DNA of 33,190 bases from an uncultured Rikenellaceae bacterium (GCA_947038405.1 CAMQVY010000021.1:1-33190), one strand, 5' to 3'. Counted from the first letter of the stretch, positions 23,626 through 33,021 are shown. Numbers and translations: made by a program. The notes: generated by a model not told the origin, from the sequence alone.

Positions 23626-25791
23626 GTGAAACTATATAATAATCGCAATTGGCTCGTTTGTTTGTCAATACTACTGTGCGCAACTTTCATCACATATGCA
23701 CAAACGAACACTGACAATACACGAAAAAGTCCAGTAAATTTTAAGGCTGATTTTATTCGACCCGTTAAGGTCGGTGACTCATCTGCTATTAATCTTCTCG
23801 GCAATGTAGTTTTTTACCACAAAGATAATGGAACGATAATTACTTGTGATAGTGCCGTAAGGTACAATAATACACGTATTGAGTGTTTTAAAAATGTGGT
23901 GGTTAACAAACAAGAGACTTATCTATATGGAGATCGAGTAGATTATAATGGAGATATGAATATTGCAAATGTTTATGGTCCAATAATCAAAATGGTAAAT
24001 AAAGATGCGACAATGTACACGCATAAATTTGCATTTAATACTCTAACAAATATTGGAACTTTTGGTGGTGGCGCAACGATGAGCCAAAATGAAAATTTAC
24101 TAGAGTCTGAAAGAGGATTCTTTAATGCTGATAGTAGTATTCTTGTCTGCGTTGATGATGTTGAGATTAAAAATCCTGATTATAAACTTCAATCGGACTC
24201 TGTTTCATATAATCTAAATAGCGATATTGCCACGTTTTATACACAAACATACATATGGAACTCTAAAGGGGAGATACTTAGTGCTAAAAAAGGGCTATAC
24301 GATCAACGCAATACAACTTATAAATTCACTTCTGATTCATACATTCTTACAGAGAAACAAGAGTTGTGGTCTGATACTCTGAACTACGATAGTAAGGCTG
24401 AAAACGCTATATTATTTAACAATATTCAGATGTTAGATGATGGACAAAAGGTTATGTTATTTGGAGACTTTGCAGAGTACTGGGGATCTTTAAATAATGC
24501 GTTAATAACAGACGATCCTTCGATTATTAACTTTGATCCTAGCCAGCCTGACACGTTGTATATGAGATCTGACACTATATTTATAGAGACCGTTAGTACA
24601 GACTCATTACTTGCTGTTGATTCTACTGTAGTGGAAGAGGAGGAGTATATTGAGAATAGAGGGGTCGAGAGTAATCCAATTTCATCTGATAGCGTAATCG
24701 TAACAGACAGTTTGAATAGTAGTATTAAGTCTGATAGTTTAGGACTAAGTGGTATTCGTGAGACTGAAATAGTTGAATCAGACTCTATCAAAGCAGAGAT
24801 AGGTGAGGCAAAAGAGTTAAGTCGCTCCGAACAAAGAAAATTAAAAAGAGAGAGAAAAAAGGAGTTAAAGAGGGAGAAGAAACGACTAGCCAAAGAGGAG
24901 AAGTTAGCTGAATTAAGAGCTAGAATTGCGTTAAGAGATAGAGCTAAGGTACTAAAAGATTCCATTGAAGCTGCTGCTAAAGACTCGATCAATTTAGAGT
25001 TGTTAGGTGATAGCATCGTTATGGACTCTATTTCTGAGATTTTGCCTATTGAGAAGGACTCTGTTCAGCACATAATAAAGGCATATAATAATGTACGAAT
25101 ATACAGAAGTGATTTTCAAGCAGTCTGTGACTCTATGATTGGATTCAGTTTAGACTCAACACTACATCTATATATCAAGCCTATATTGTGGAATCAGGCG
25201 AACCAAATTACATCCGAAGAGATAGATATATATACAAAGAATAAAGCTATGGATAAGGCTGTATTTAGAGGTGAGCCTATTATGGCATCTAAGGTTGGAG
25301 ATGACTACTTCAATCAAATCAAGGGTAAAGTCATGGAGGCTATTATGATTAATAATGAGATAAAGCGTATCGAGGTTATTGGTAATGGGCAAACATACTA
25401 TTATATGCAGGATGATAAGGATCAAAGCATTAAGGGTTTCCTTGTAGTAGAGTCTGCGGATATTACATTTGCTATGGATAGTAATGCAATTGAGAAGATA
25501 AATTACAAAGTAAATCCGGTATATAAGCTATATCCAATGGATAAAATACCGTTGACGCAAGAGATTATACTTCCTGGTTTTGAGTGGGAAGAGGCTAGGC
25601 GTCCGATGAGTAAAAAGTCTGTTTTCAACCGTAGTATCAGAAGTTCAAGAAGACCAGAGTACGAATCAAAGTCAGTTCCAATATTCAATATTACCAAGAG
25701 TATTTTTGAAAATAAAGAGAAGATGATCCAAGATGGCATCTGGTGGGAGCGTAATGAGACAATTACGGATAGTACACTGCAAGGTCTATAG
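23626..25791 (+). CDS. Large OstA/LptA-like envelope protein
   Basis: About 721 residues with a signal peptide (LVCLSILLCATFITYAQ). Residues about 35-300 form an OstA/LptA-like beta-jellyroll with repeated motifs such as ITCDSAVRYNNTRIECF, YLYGDRVDYNGDMNIANVYG and LWSDTLNYDSKAENAILF, the fold that carries lipopolysaccharide across the periplasm. A Ser-Asp-rich linker and a very basic, helix-forming stretch (SEQRKLKRERKKELKREKKR, about 400-450) follow, then a second OstA-like segment (about 480-640; AYNNVRIYRSDFQAVCDSM). A role in LPS transport is inferred from fold and from surA next door. No ATG is available: GTG at 23626 or TTG at 23617 may be the start; GTG is preferred as it directly precedes the signal peptide. 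Confidence 0.85.
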   Translation: MKLYNNRNWLVCLSILLCATFITYAQTNTDNTRKSPVNFKADFIRPVKVGDSSAINLLGNVVFYHKDNGTIITCDSAVRYNNTRIECFKNVVVNKQETYLYGDRVDYNGDMNIANVYGPIIKMVNKDATMYTHKFAFNTLTNIGTFGGGATMSQNENLLESERGFFNADSSILVCVDDVEIKNPDYKLQSDSVSYNLNSDIATFYTQTYIWNSKGEILSAKKGLYDQRNTTYKFTSDSYILTEKQELWSDTLNYDSKAENAILFNNIQMLDDGQKVMLFGDFAEYWGSLNNALITDDPSIINFDPSQPDTLYMRSDTIFIETVSTDSLLAVDSTVVEEEEYIENRGVESNPISSDSVIVTDSLNSSIKSDSLGLSGIRETEIVESDSIKAEIGEAKELSRSEQRKLKRERKKELKREKKRLAKEEKLAELRARIALRDRAKVLKDSIEAAAKDSINLELLGDSIVMDSISEILPIEKDSVQHIIKAYNNVRIYRSDFQAVCDSMIGFSLDSTLHLYIKPILWNQANQITSEEIDIYTKNKAMDKAVFRGEPIMASKVGDDYFNQIKGKVMEAIMINNEIKRIEVIGNGQTYYYMQDDKDQSIKGFLVVESADITFAMDSNAIEKINYKVNPVYKLYPMDKIPLTQEIILPGFEWEEARRPMSKKSVFNRSIRSSRRPEYESKSVPIFNITKSIFENKEKMIQDGIWWERNETITDSTLQGL

Positions 25792-25887
25792 ATAATTACT
25801 ATAGATGCTAATGCTGACAATCTCGATCAAATAAAAGAACTAGAGTAAAAAGTATATAATATTTCAATTTTACAACAAAAAAAACAA

Positions 25888-26499
25888 ATGCACAAACAAC
25901 CAGAAATAGCTATTTTGACTCAAAATATGTTGATGGGACTAGGACTCAAGTCAATTATTGAGAAGATTATACCTATTGTAAATATTGAAATTTTTCAATA
26001 TTTTAACGACTTAGTTGAATCTGACTCGAATAGATATTCTCACTATTTTGTCTCGTTTCATCTTTTCTGTATGCACAGAAATTTTTTCGTTGAGAGTAAG
26101 AATAAAACTATCCTTATCATAGATGATGCTCTACAGCAGCAGAATCACGATATGCAAACTATTAATATGAATCAAAGTGAAGAGATGTTGGTACACTGCA
26201 TTTTGAAGCTACATGAAAATAGAAGTCACCATCATCCACACTCAATAGGGCATAGTATGCACAGCCATGCTGCACCCACTGTAAATACAAAACAAGCACT
26301 ATCTGTCAGAGAGTGTGAAGTTTTAAAATTAATTGCCAAAGGCTATATAAATAAGGAGATTGCGGAGACACTGCACATAAGTACAACAACAGTTATATCT
26401 CATCGCAAAAGTATAGTTTCCAAGTTAGCGATAAAATCTGTTGCAGGATTGACAATATATGCAATTGCTAACGGGTATGTCAATATTGAATCATTATAG
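25888..26499 (+). CDS. LuxR-type regulator with degenerate receiver and His-rich linker
   Basis: A 203-residue transcription regulator. Residues 137-200 are a LuxR/NarL helix-turn-helix (LSVRECEVLKLIAKGYINKEIAETLHIS). Residues 1-110 resemble a receiver fold by order of strands (EIAILTQNMLMGLGLKSII) but lack the acidic pocket, and strand 3 (HYFVSFHLFCMHRNFF) has no phospho-acceptor Asp, so phosphorelay control is unlikely. Between them, seven of fourteen residues (114-127) are histidine, a likely metal- or haem-binding linker (inference). The gene lies 130 bp upstream of a TonB-dependent receptor, which it probably regulates; a 16-bp palindrome lies between them. Its own promoter was not recognised in the 96 bp upstream. 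Confidence 0.87.
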   Translation: MHKQPEIAILTQNMLMGLGLKSIIEKIIPIVNIEIFQYFNDLVESDSNRYSHYFVSFHLFCMHRNFFVESKNKTILIIDDALQQQNHDMQTINMNQSEEMLVHCILKLHENRSHHHPHSIGHSMHSHAAPTVNTKQALSVRECEVLKLIAKGYINKEIAETLHISTTTVISHRKSIVSKLAIKSVAGLTIYAIANGYVNIESL

Positions 26500-26561
26500 A
26501 GTAACAAAACATTAACAAATCTATCTTTACCCAATTCGACCATATATTATAGTTGCTAAAT

Positions 26562-26577
26562 TCCTCATAAATGAGGA
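26562..26577. promoter_or_regulatory. Palindrome upstream of the TonB receptor gene
   Basis: TCCTCAT-AA-ATGAGGA, perfect 7-bp arms, centred about 60 nt before the receptor's ATG. Size and place fit a LuxR-dimer operator; no consensus promoter element is seen around it, which fits an activator-dependent promoter. Confidence 0.45.
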
Positions 26578-26629
26578 TTGCGTATCTCATAATAATAGCG
26601 TTTATTTGTAGTCTGAATATAACACACTT

Positions 26630-28873
26630 ATGACTATCAATAAACTATCCCTTATATTACTATTTTTAATATCCATAACGCACCTTTCTGCACACGATAC
26701 CGAGGTCTCTCCTAATAGTGAGACTCTGGATACTATTGTATCTATTGACTACGTTGAAGTGTCAAGTATTAAGCAAGGTTTAACTTTCTATAATAAACCA
26801 ATTACATCATCGATAATAAATCGTCGTAAAATTGAAGAGTGTGGTATTTTCAGTCTCAAAAACATATCTGAATTAGTTCCTAATTTATATATGCCTGAGT
26901 ATGGATCTCGCATCACCTCTTCTGTCTATATACGAGGACTTGGCGCGCGTATCGACCAACCAGTAATAGGTCTTAATGTCGATAATGTACCCATATTAAG
27001 TAAAGATAACTTTGACTTTGAGATGGCTGACGTTGAGCGAATAGAAGTTCTGCGAGGGCCTCAAAGTACACTTTTTGGGCGAAACACAATGGGGGGGTTG
27101 ATTAATGTGTACACGATCTCACCACTGTCGTATCAGGGCACAAGAGTTGGTATAGATTATGGCAATGGCAATAGTTGGAAAGTCCGTGCATCGTCGTACA
27201 ATAAACTAGGAACGAATTTAGGTCTTGGCGTTTCGGGTTACTTCTCTCATACAGATGGATTTTTCACAAACGTAGCAACCGATGAAAAACTTGATTGGGA
27301 GAGTATTGGAGGTGCAAGATTTCGCTTACAATGGCGTGGAGATAGTGATCTAGCAATAGACAATACATTTTCATTTTCAGTTCTCAAACAAGGGGGCTAT
27401 GCTTACGCCTTAATTGATAATGATGAGATAGATTATAATGATCCGAGCTCTTTCGACCGAACAAATATAAGCTATGGTTTGACAATTCGTAAAGATTACG
27501 ATAAATTTTCAATATCTGGAATCTCAAGTTATCACTACACTGATAATATAATGACTCTTGATAATGACTTTAGACCTGTATCATATTTCACTCTACAACA
27601 AAAAGTTAAAGAGCACAATATTACAGAAGATATAGTTATTAAGTCACAAGAGGGAGCATCATCTTATAGTTGGTTATTTGGAGCATTTGGCTTCTTTAAG
27701 CATACCAATATGGATGCACCTGTGACGTTTAAAGAGGATGGTATTAATGATTTAATATTATCAAATGCTAATGAACACGATCCTGAGTACAATTATGAGT
27801 GGCTTGACAAAACTCTATTACTTGAGAGTCGCTTCAAAATCCCTAATTATGGCTTTGCACTATACCACCAATCTGAATACTCGATTGGGCATTGGAACTT
27901 TACTGCTGGAGTACGTGTTGACTATGAAACATCAACACTTAAATATAACAACTATACAAATACTAATTACCAGGCTATACATAGGGAGAGTGGAGATAAG
28001 TATCCAGCAAACCTTATTATAGATAACAATGAAGAGCTTAAACAATCTTTTATTGAGGTTCTACCTAAAGTATCTGTATTATATAAAATAAATAGTATAG
28101 GGTCGTTATATGGCTCTATCTCAAAAGGCTACAAAGCTGGTGGTTTCAATACACAGATGTTCTCGGATGTTCTACAACAACAGATGATGTCAGAAATTTC
28201 AGGTATGAGCTCTCAATATAATGCAGAAGATATAGTAAAATATAAGCCAGAGTATAGTTGGAATTATGAAATTGGAGGTAACTTTTTATGGAGAGACACT
28301 GGAATTAAGGCAGATTTTGCACTATTCTATATTGATTGTAGGGACCAACAACTAACAATCTTCCCAGAGGGAATGACAACAGGACGCATGATGACAAATG
28401 CAGGTCAAACACGCAACTATGGAGTTGAATTCTCATTAAATGCAGATATTACAGATCAATTTACTGCCACAGCAAGTTATGGATATACCAATGCTAAATT
28501 TGTAGATTACAAAGATGGTAAGAATGATTATAAGGGTAAATATGTGCCATATGCTCCGCGCCACACGCTATCGACTCAATTGAGATACTCTATACCTCTA
28601 CATAAATCATGGGGCGAAAACCTAGTGATAAATGCTGGAGTTAGAGGTATTGGTAAGATATATTGGGATGAAAGTAATACGACCGACCAGGGAGCATACG
28701 CTCTTTTGGATAGTTCTATTTTCTTAGAGAACAGTGGCTACTCAATAGGTATTTGGGGCAAAAATTTAACAAATACCGATTATAGTACATATTATTTTAA
28801 ATCAATAGGAAACTCATTTACACATAAAGGGCGTCCACAAACATTTGGAGTTACACTAAATATTAATTTATAA
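26630..28873 (+). CDS. TonB-dependent outer-membrane receptor
   Basis: A 747-residue outer-membrane transporter. Signal peptide LSLILLFLISITHLSAH; a TonB-box-like stretch near DTIVSIDYVEVSS; plug domain at about 45-165 with IYIRG-type motif (SSVYIRGLGARIDQP) and VERIEVLRGPQSTLFGRNTMGGLINVYT; then a 22-strand-type barrel ending in the aromatic-terminated strand of outer-membrane proteins (PQTFGVTLNINL). It lacks the N-terminal CarboxypepD-like extension of SusC proteins, and no SusD gene follows, so glycan import by a Sus system is unlikely. The substrate is unknown; a small ligand such as a siderophore, haem or cobalamin is the usual option. It follows the LuxR-type regulator and overlaps a transcription unit with the lipoprotein 17 nt downstream. 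Confidence 0.94.
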   Translation: MTINKLSLILLFLISITHLSAHDTEVSPNSETLDTIVSIDYVEVSSIKQGLTFYNKPITSSIINRRKIEECGIFSLKNISELVPNLYMPEYGSRITSSVYIRGLGARIDQPVIGLNVDNVPILSKDNFDFEMADVERIEVLRGPQSTLFGRNTMGGLINVYTISPLSYQGTRVGIDYGNGNSWKVRASSYNKLGTNLGLGVSGYFSHTDGFFTNVATDEKLDWESIGGARFRLQWRGDSDLAIDNTFSFSVLKQGGYAYALIDNDEIDYNDPSSFDRTNISYGLTIRKDYDKFSISGISSYHYTDNIMTLDNDFRPVSYFTLQQKVKEHNITEDIVIKSQEGASSYSWLFGAFGFFKHTNMDAPVTFKEDGINDLILSNANEHDPEYNYEWLDKTLLLESRFKIPNYGFALYHQSEYSIGHWNFTAGVRVDYETSTLKYNNYTNTNYQAIHRESGDKYPANLIIDNNEELKQSFIEVLPKVSVLYKINSIGSLYGSISKGYKAGGFNTQMFSDVLQQQMMSEISGMSSQYNAEDIVKYKPEYSWNYEIGGNFLWRDTGIKADFALFYIDCRDQQLTIFPEGMTTGRMMTNAGQTRNYGVEFSLNADITDQFTATASYGYTNAKFVDYKDGKNDYKGKYVPYAPRHTLSTQLRYSIPLHKSWGENLVINAGVRGIGKIYWDESNTTDQGAYALLDSSIFLENSGYSIGIWGKNLTNTDYSTYYFKSIGNSFTHKGRPQTFGVTLNINL

Positions 28874-28890
28874 ATAAAACAGTTTTAAAA

Positions 28891-29367
28891 ATGAAAAAAT
28901 TATTCGTATTTGCAATTGCGTTAGTATCTCTATTCGCAACCTCATGTAGTAAAGATGAAGAGACACCTGCACCAACACCTAAACCAGTACCAACGGAGCT
29001 TACATTTGAAGGAACATTGAAGTCTGTAAATGCAGGAGGTGGAGCCTTTACTCAAGAGGGGAAAGTGGAGTTTAAGGTTATAAACATCGGAACAGAGAGT
29101 GCAACTCTTTGGATGTATAAGCCTCAATTTGCAAATGGTATGCCAGCTAGATTTGACATGGAGGTAAAAGGAATTGCGAGGAAAACTAGTGGTGATGATA
29201 TTAATTTGGTAGGGACTAATTTAATTCCTTATATCGGAGTTAAACCATATAAAGATTTCAAAATGACAGACCTAACAGGTACTATTTCAGATGAAGCTAC
29301 TAAGTTAGTAGTTGAATTTAAATGTATGGGACATATGGTAACATATACAGGTGACATCAAGAAGTAA
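28891..29367 (+). CDS. Small surface-type lipoprotein, calycin-like beta-barrel
   Basis: A 158-residue lipoprotein: signal MKKLFVFAIALVSLFATSC with modified Cys19, followed by SKDEE, which resembles the Bacteroidetes export signal that sends lipoproteins to the cell surface. A Pro-rich linker (PAPTPKPVP) leads to a beta-rich domain (FEGTLKSVNAGGGAF, GMPARFDMEVKGIARK, YKDFKMTDLTGTISDE, MGHMVTYTGDIKK) like the calycin-like lipoproteins of Bacteroidales. Calycins bind small hydrophobic ligands, so it may capture the receptor's substrate (inference). It starts 17 nt after the TonB receptor gene and is closed by a strong terminator. Confidence 0.82.
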   Translation: MKKLFVFAIALVSLFATSCSKDEETPAPTPKPVPTELTFEGTLKSVNAGGGAFTQEGKVEFKVINIGTESATLWMYKPQFANGMPARFDMEVKGIARKTSGDDINLVGTNLIPYIGVKPYKDFKMTDLTGTISDEATKLVVEFKCMGHMVTYTGDIKK

Positions 29368-29381
29368 AACTATCTTGCAAT

Positions 29382-29425
29382 AAAAAAGCGTCGTTCTCAA
29401 ACTTATTTGAGAACGACGCTTTTTT
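29382..29425. terminator. Bidirectional terminator, perfect 20-bp stem
   Basis: AAAAAAGCGTCGTTCTCAA and TTGAGAACGACGCTTTTTT form a perfect stem, extended by one A-T pair around a CTTA loop, with T-runs on both strands. It lies between the convergent lipoprotein and TPR genes. Confidence 0.9.
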
Positions 29426-29442
29426 TATTATATTTAAATCTA

Positions 29443-30426
29443 TTACTTAGCAGCGGCAGCAGCTTCTTTATTTAAAAGATCAATTTGTGTTTTAGCTTTT
29501 GCAATATTGTTACCAGCGGTAACTTTGCTGTAATACTCCATAGCCTTCACTTTATCCTTCTTATTATCATAAGCAGAAGCAACCAAGAATGTAGCATCAC
29601 CTTTAGTTGCAAGATCAGTTTGTGCAGCTATAGCCTTATCTCCGTATGAAATAACTTTGTCAAAATTTCTTGAGTTATTTGCAACCTGAAGTGTCAACAT
29701 AAGAGCAGTTGAATTTTTAGGATCTAATTTTAGGATCTCGTCCATTCCAGCGTAAAAACCAGCATAATCCTTAGCTTCTGCACACTTGTTAGCATCAAGC
29801 ATCTTGTAGTATATATACTTTTTGTTTGCACTTACAGCAGCAGCCTCATATTTAGAGTGAGTTTTACCAAGAGCAATAATATCATTGTAGATAGTGTATC
29901 CTTTAGCATCACCCATCTCGCAATAACTCATTGCTAAATTCAATCCCAAGCCAGTATCTTTAGGATTTGCTTTATAACCTTTTGCAAAAATCGCAGCAGC
30001 TTTAGCATAATCTTTTGAATTAAAAGCCTGAGTAGCTAACATTGTGTAAGCTTTAGATGTCATTTTTCTACTCTTAACAGTAACAGTTATATCCGAGTAA
30101 AGTTCACCTAATTCAGCAGCCTTATTAAATTTAACAATTGCCTCTTCAAGTTTACCTCTTTTCGCCAATCCCATACCTAAAGCATAATAGCAATTAGGGA
30201 TAGTTTTTTTCGCACCCGTTACGAATCCCGCAGCCTCTGCACCCGCGCTAGAGCCCATTTTAATAACCTCCTCAAATACAGGAATAGCTTCAGCAGTCTT
30301 CTTTAGCTTTAAAAGTTCAGCACCTTTTGTATATTTTGCGCTTACTTCCGCAGCAGTTTGGGCATCAACGCTAGCAATGCACCCCAAAGTGGCAAATGCC
30401 ACTACCATCATTTTAATTTTGTTCAT
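29443..30426 (-). CDS. Secreted TPR-repeat protein
   Basis: A 327-residue protein with signal peptide MNKIKMMVVAFATLGCIASV (cleavage near VDAQ). The rest is built of tetratricopeptide-like helix pairs: AEAIPVFEEVIKMG, YYALGMGLAKRGKLEEAIVKFNKAAELG, AKAAAIFAKGYKANPKDTGLGLNLAMSYCEMGD, and a last pair KVKAMEYYSKVTAG. It ends Ala-rich (KEAAAAAK). TPRs are protein-binding scaffolds; partner and role are unknown. A single-gene unit with its promoter near 30531-30561 and a leader of about 95 nt. Confidence 0.88.
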   Translation of the reverse strand: MNKIKMMVVAFATLGCIASVDAQTAAEVSAKYTKGAELLKLKKTAEAIPVFEEVIKMGSSAGAEAAGFVTGAKKTIPNCYYALGMGLAKRGKLEEAIVKFNKAAELGELYSDITVTVKSRKMTSKAYTMLATQAFNSKDYAKAAAIFAKGYKANPKDTGLGLNLAMSYCEMGDAKGYTIYNDIIALGKTHSKYEAAAVSANKKYIYYKMLDANKCAEAKDYAGFYAGMDEILKLDPKNSTALMLTLQVANNSRNFDKVISYGDKAIAAQTDLATKGDATFLVASAYDNKKDKVKAMEYYSKVTAGNNIAKAKTQIDLLNKEAAAAAK

Positions 30427-30530
30427 AATAATACAAGTAATCTTTTAAATGTTATATGATTTTAAAGTTTGTTTTATAAAAATATTATCTCAGTTTAACC
30501 ATAGTTTTTACTATGTGCCAATCTTTCATA

Positions 30531-30561
30531 CAAAATTAATTTTTTTCATCGTATATGCAAT
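30531..30561 (-). promoter_or_regulatory. Promoter of the TPR-protein gene
   Basis: On the minus strand: ATTG (30561-30558, 3 of 4 bases of -33), 19-nt spacer, TAATTTTG (30538-30531) fitting TAnnTTTG. The leader of about 95 nt holds a small hairpin CATAGT-tttt-ACTATG (about 30500-30515). Confidence 0.55.
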
Positions 30562-30562
30562 A

Positions 30563-31012
30563 CTAAATTCGTAGTTTCGCAAAAAAAGATTTAATAAGCT
30601 CCCTACATTCGGACTCTAAGACCCCTTTCACAACCACTGTTTTTTGGTGTAAAATACTTTTTTCGAGAGTACTATATCCTCTTTTTTCATCATCAGTACC
30701 GTAAACGACTCTCCCAATCTGGCTCCAATAGCATGCACCAGCACACATAACACAAGGTTCTACTGTTACGTATAGCGTACAATCCTTTAGGTACTTAGCA
30801 CCAACTGCCGAAGTAGCCGCCGTAATAGCCAGTATCTCTGCGTGAGCCGTCGCGTCGGATAGGGTCTCAACCATATTGTAGCCCCTGCCGACCACAAGTC
30901 CATTACACACAATAACCGCTCCAATTGGAACTTCGCCGCAATCTAAAGCCTTATGAGCCTCATTTATTGCTTTGCGCATAAAAATTTCATCCTCATTATT
31001 AGATGTATTCAT
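30563..31012 (-). CDS. tadA: tRNA-specific adenosine deaminase TadA
   Basis: A 149-residue zinc enzyme that deaminates A34 of tRNA-Arg(ACG) to inosine. The active site is complete: HAE at 57-59 (zinc His57, proton-shuttle Glu59) and PCVMC at 86-90 (zinc Cys87, Cys90). GEVPIGAVIV and the C-terminal helix are typical of TadA rather than cytidine or guanine deaminases. It is divergent from aspS with 80 bp between. Confidence 0.95.
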   Translation of the reverse strand: MNTSNNEDEIFMRKAINEAHKALDCGEVPIGAVIVCNGLVVGRGYNMVETLSDATAHAEILAITAATSAVGAKYLKDCTLYVTVEPCVMCAGACYWSQIGRVVYGTDDEKRGYSTLEKSILHQKTVVVKGVLESECRELIKSFFAKLRI

Positions 31013-31021
31013 AAAATTGCC

Positions 31022-31029
31022 TATCTTTG
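31022..31029 (+). promoter_or_regulatory. Promoter -7 element for aspS
   Basis: TATCTTTG, identical to the -7 of both tRNA promoters in this window; 63 nt before the aspS ATG. No clear -33 element. Confidence 0.5.
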
Positions 31030-31050
31030 AAGTTTATAAAATATACTCTA

Positions 31051-31058
31051 CAAATATA
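31051..31058 (-). promoter_or_regulatory. Promoter -7 element for tadA
   Basis: On the minus strand TATATTTG, 38 nt before the tadA ATG. The tadA and aspS transcripts would overlap at their 5' ends, as this element lies downstream of the aspS one. Confidence 0.45.
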
Positions 31059-31092
31059 AGAAATAATAAACAAATAAATAGAGAATTAGGTA

Positions 31093-32856
31093 ATGTATAG
31101 AAGTAATACTTGCGGAGAACTTCGCATAGAGAATCTAAATCAGAGAGTAACCCTTGCGGGTTGGGTGCAAAAGGTGCGAAATCTTGGGGCGATGACATTC
31201 ATCGACATTAGAGATAGATATGGTATAACTCAACTTGTTGTTGAAGAGAACTCATCTGAAGAGATTAAGAGTATCGCAACTCATCTTGGAAGAGAGTTTG
31301 TGATACAAGTTACGGGAGATGTTATTGAACGTGCTTCTAAAAACCCAAAGATGGAAACTGGTGATATTGAGGTTGTTGTTAAAGAACTAATAGTTCTAAA
31401 TGCTTCAATTACTCCACCGTTTACAATCGAAGAGAATAGCGATGGTGGTGACGAACTGAGAATGAAGTACCGCTATCTTGATTTGAGAAGAGCTCCATTG
31501 AAAAAAGCGATGATTCTTAGACATAAGATGGCTCAATCTATTAGAACATTCCTTGATAAAGAGGGATTCCTTGAGATTGAAACTCCATATTTAATTAAAT
31601 CGACTCCAGAAGGTGCTCGTGACTTTGTTGTGCCATCTCGTATGAATTTAGGTGAATTTTATGCTCTACCTCAATCACCTCAAACATTTAAACAACTTTT
31701 AATGGTTTCGGGATATGATAAATATTTCCAAATTGTACGTTGTTTCCGTGATGAGGACCTTAGAGCAGATCGCCAACCTGAATTTACTCAGATTGACTGT
31801 GAGATGTCTTTCGTTGATAGAGATGATGTTATATCTACATTTGAGGGTATGGCTAAGTTTCTATTCAAAGAGACTTTAGATGTTAAACTTGAGAATACAT
31901 TCCCTCGCATAACATGGGATGATGCAATGGCTAGATATGGCTCTGATAAGCCTGATATCCGTTTCGGAATGGAGCTAAATGATATTACATCTGAGGCGAA
32001 AAGTGCTGATTTTGTTGTGTTTAATTCAGCAGAACACATTGGAGCTATTGTTGCAGAGGGATGTGCATCATATACACGTAAGCAAATTGATGAACTTACT
32101 GCATTTGTAAAGCGACCACAAATTGGAGCAACAGGTTTAGTTTGGGTTAAATTTGAAGAGAATGGAAATATCAAATCTAGTATTGATAAATTCTTTACTT
32201 CAGATCAACTGAAAGCTTGGGGAGATAAATGTGGCGCTAAAGGTGGAGACTTAATGTTAATCACTTCTGGTACTCGTAAAAAGGTATTATCTGCACTTTG
32301 CGAGCTACGTCTTGAGATGGGTAGCAAGTTGGGACTTAGAGATAAAACTGTTTTTGCTCCTCTATGGGTAGTTGACTTCCCTCTTCTTGAGTGGGATGAG
32401 GACTCACAAAGATTCTTTGCAATGCACCACCCTTTCACATCTCCAAAGCAGGATCAATTAGATCTATTCTCAACTGATCCAGGTGCAGTGAAAGCTGATG
32501 CTTATGACTTTGTAGTTAATGGTGTTGAAGTTGGAGGAGGATCTATCAGGATTCATAACTCTGACTTACAAAATAAAATGTTTAAAGTGTTAGGATTCAC
32601 AGATGAAGAGGCTAAGAAGCAGTTTGGATTCTTAATGGATGCCTTTCAGTACGGTGCGCCCCCTCATGGTGGTATTGCGTTTGGTTTTGATAGATTTTGC
32701 TCTCTATTTGGAGGAAGCGACTCTATTCGTGACTACATTGCATTTCCGAAAAATAATTCAGGTAGAGATGTTATGATTGACTCTCCATCGACAATTGCAG
32801 ATGCACAATTAAATGAATTATGTTTAGAAGTTACAAAAATTAATGATAAAAAGTAA
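31093..32856 (+). CDS. aspS: Aspartyl-tRNA synthetase
   Basis: A 587-residue class IIb synthetase charging tRNA-Asp. An N-terminal OB-fold anticodon-binding domain ([20 protein letters not shown]) is followed by the catalytic core with motif 2 [16 protein letters not shown] from residue 218 and motif 3 [10 protein letters not shown] at 526-535. A GAD insertion domain sits between them (about 290-420), marking the bacterial type. Length is normal. Whether it is discriminating or also charges tRNA-Asn cannot be told from this window. A tRNA-Val gene follows under its own promoter. Confidence 0.97.
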   Translation: MYRSNTCGELRIENLNQRVTLAGWVQKVRNLGAMTFIDIRDRYGITQLVVEENSSEEIKSIATHLGREFVIQVTGDVIERASKNPKMETGDIEVVVKELIVLNASITPPFTIEENSDGGDELRMKYRYLDLRRAPLKKAMILRHKMAQSIRTFLDKEGFLEIETPYLIKSTPEGARDFVVPSRMNLGEFYALPQSPQTFKQLLMVSGYDKYFQIVRCFRDEDLRADRQPEFTQIDCEMSFVDRDDVISTFEGMAKFLFKETLDVKLENTFPRITWDDAMARYGSDKPDIRFGMELNDITSEAKSADFVVFNSAEHIGAIVAEGCASYTRKQIDELTAFVKRPQIGATGLVWVKFEENGNIKSSIDKFFTSDQLKAWGDKCGAKGGDLMLITSGTRKKVLSALCELRLEMGSKLGLRDKTVFAPLWVVDFPLLEWDEDSQRFFAMHHPFTSPKQDQLDLFSTDPGAVKADAYDFVVNGVEVGGGSIRIHNSDLQNKMFKVLGFTDEEAKKQFGFLMDAFQYGAPPHGGIAFGFDRFCSLFGGSDSIRDYIAFPKNNSGRDVMIDSPSTIADAQLNELCLEVTKINDKK

Positions 32857-32872
32857 TTTTTACTACTTTTTA

Positions 32873-32903
32873 TTTGGAATATAATATTTTTCACTTATCT
32901 TTG
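32873..32903 (+). promoter_or_regulatory. Promoter of tRNA-Val
   Basis: TTTG (32873-32876), 19-nt spacer, TATCTTTG (32896-32903): a full consensus match, 42 nt before the mature tRNA 5' end. Confidence 0.8.
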
Positions 32904-32945
32904 CACTCGCAATCAGGAAGTGGGGTTGCAAAGTTAGTGAAGAAT

Positions 32946-33020
32946 GGGAGTATAGCTCAGCTGGTTCAGAGCATCTGCCTTACAAGCAGAGGGTCCTTGG
33001 TTCGAATCCATGTACTCCCA
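32946..33020 (+). tRNA. tRNA-Val (anticodon TAC)
   Basis: A 75-nt cloverleaf: acceptor arms GGGAGTA/TACTCCC, D-arm AGCTCAGCTGGTTCAGAGC, anticodon stem-loop TCTGC-CTTACAA-GCAGA with anticodon TAC, T-loop GGTTCGAATCC, discriminator A; CCA not encoded. An open frame over it (32874-33110) is not a gene. Confidence 0.96.
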
Positions 33021-33021
33021 C

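Noticed and set aside
24426-25016. 196-codon open frame on the minus strand
   Set aside because: It is the antisense shadow of the Ser/Asp/Lys-rich part of the OstA-like gene, whose codon bias opens the opposite frame.
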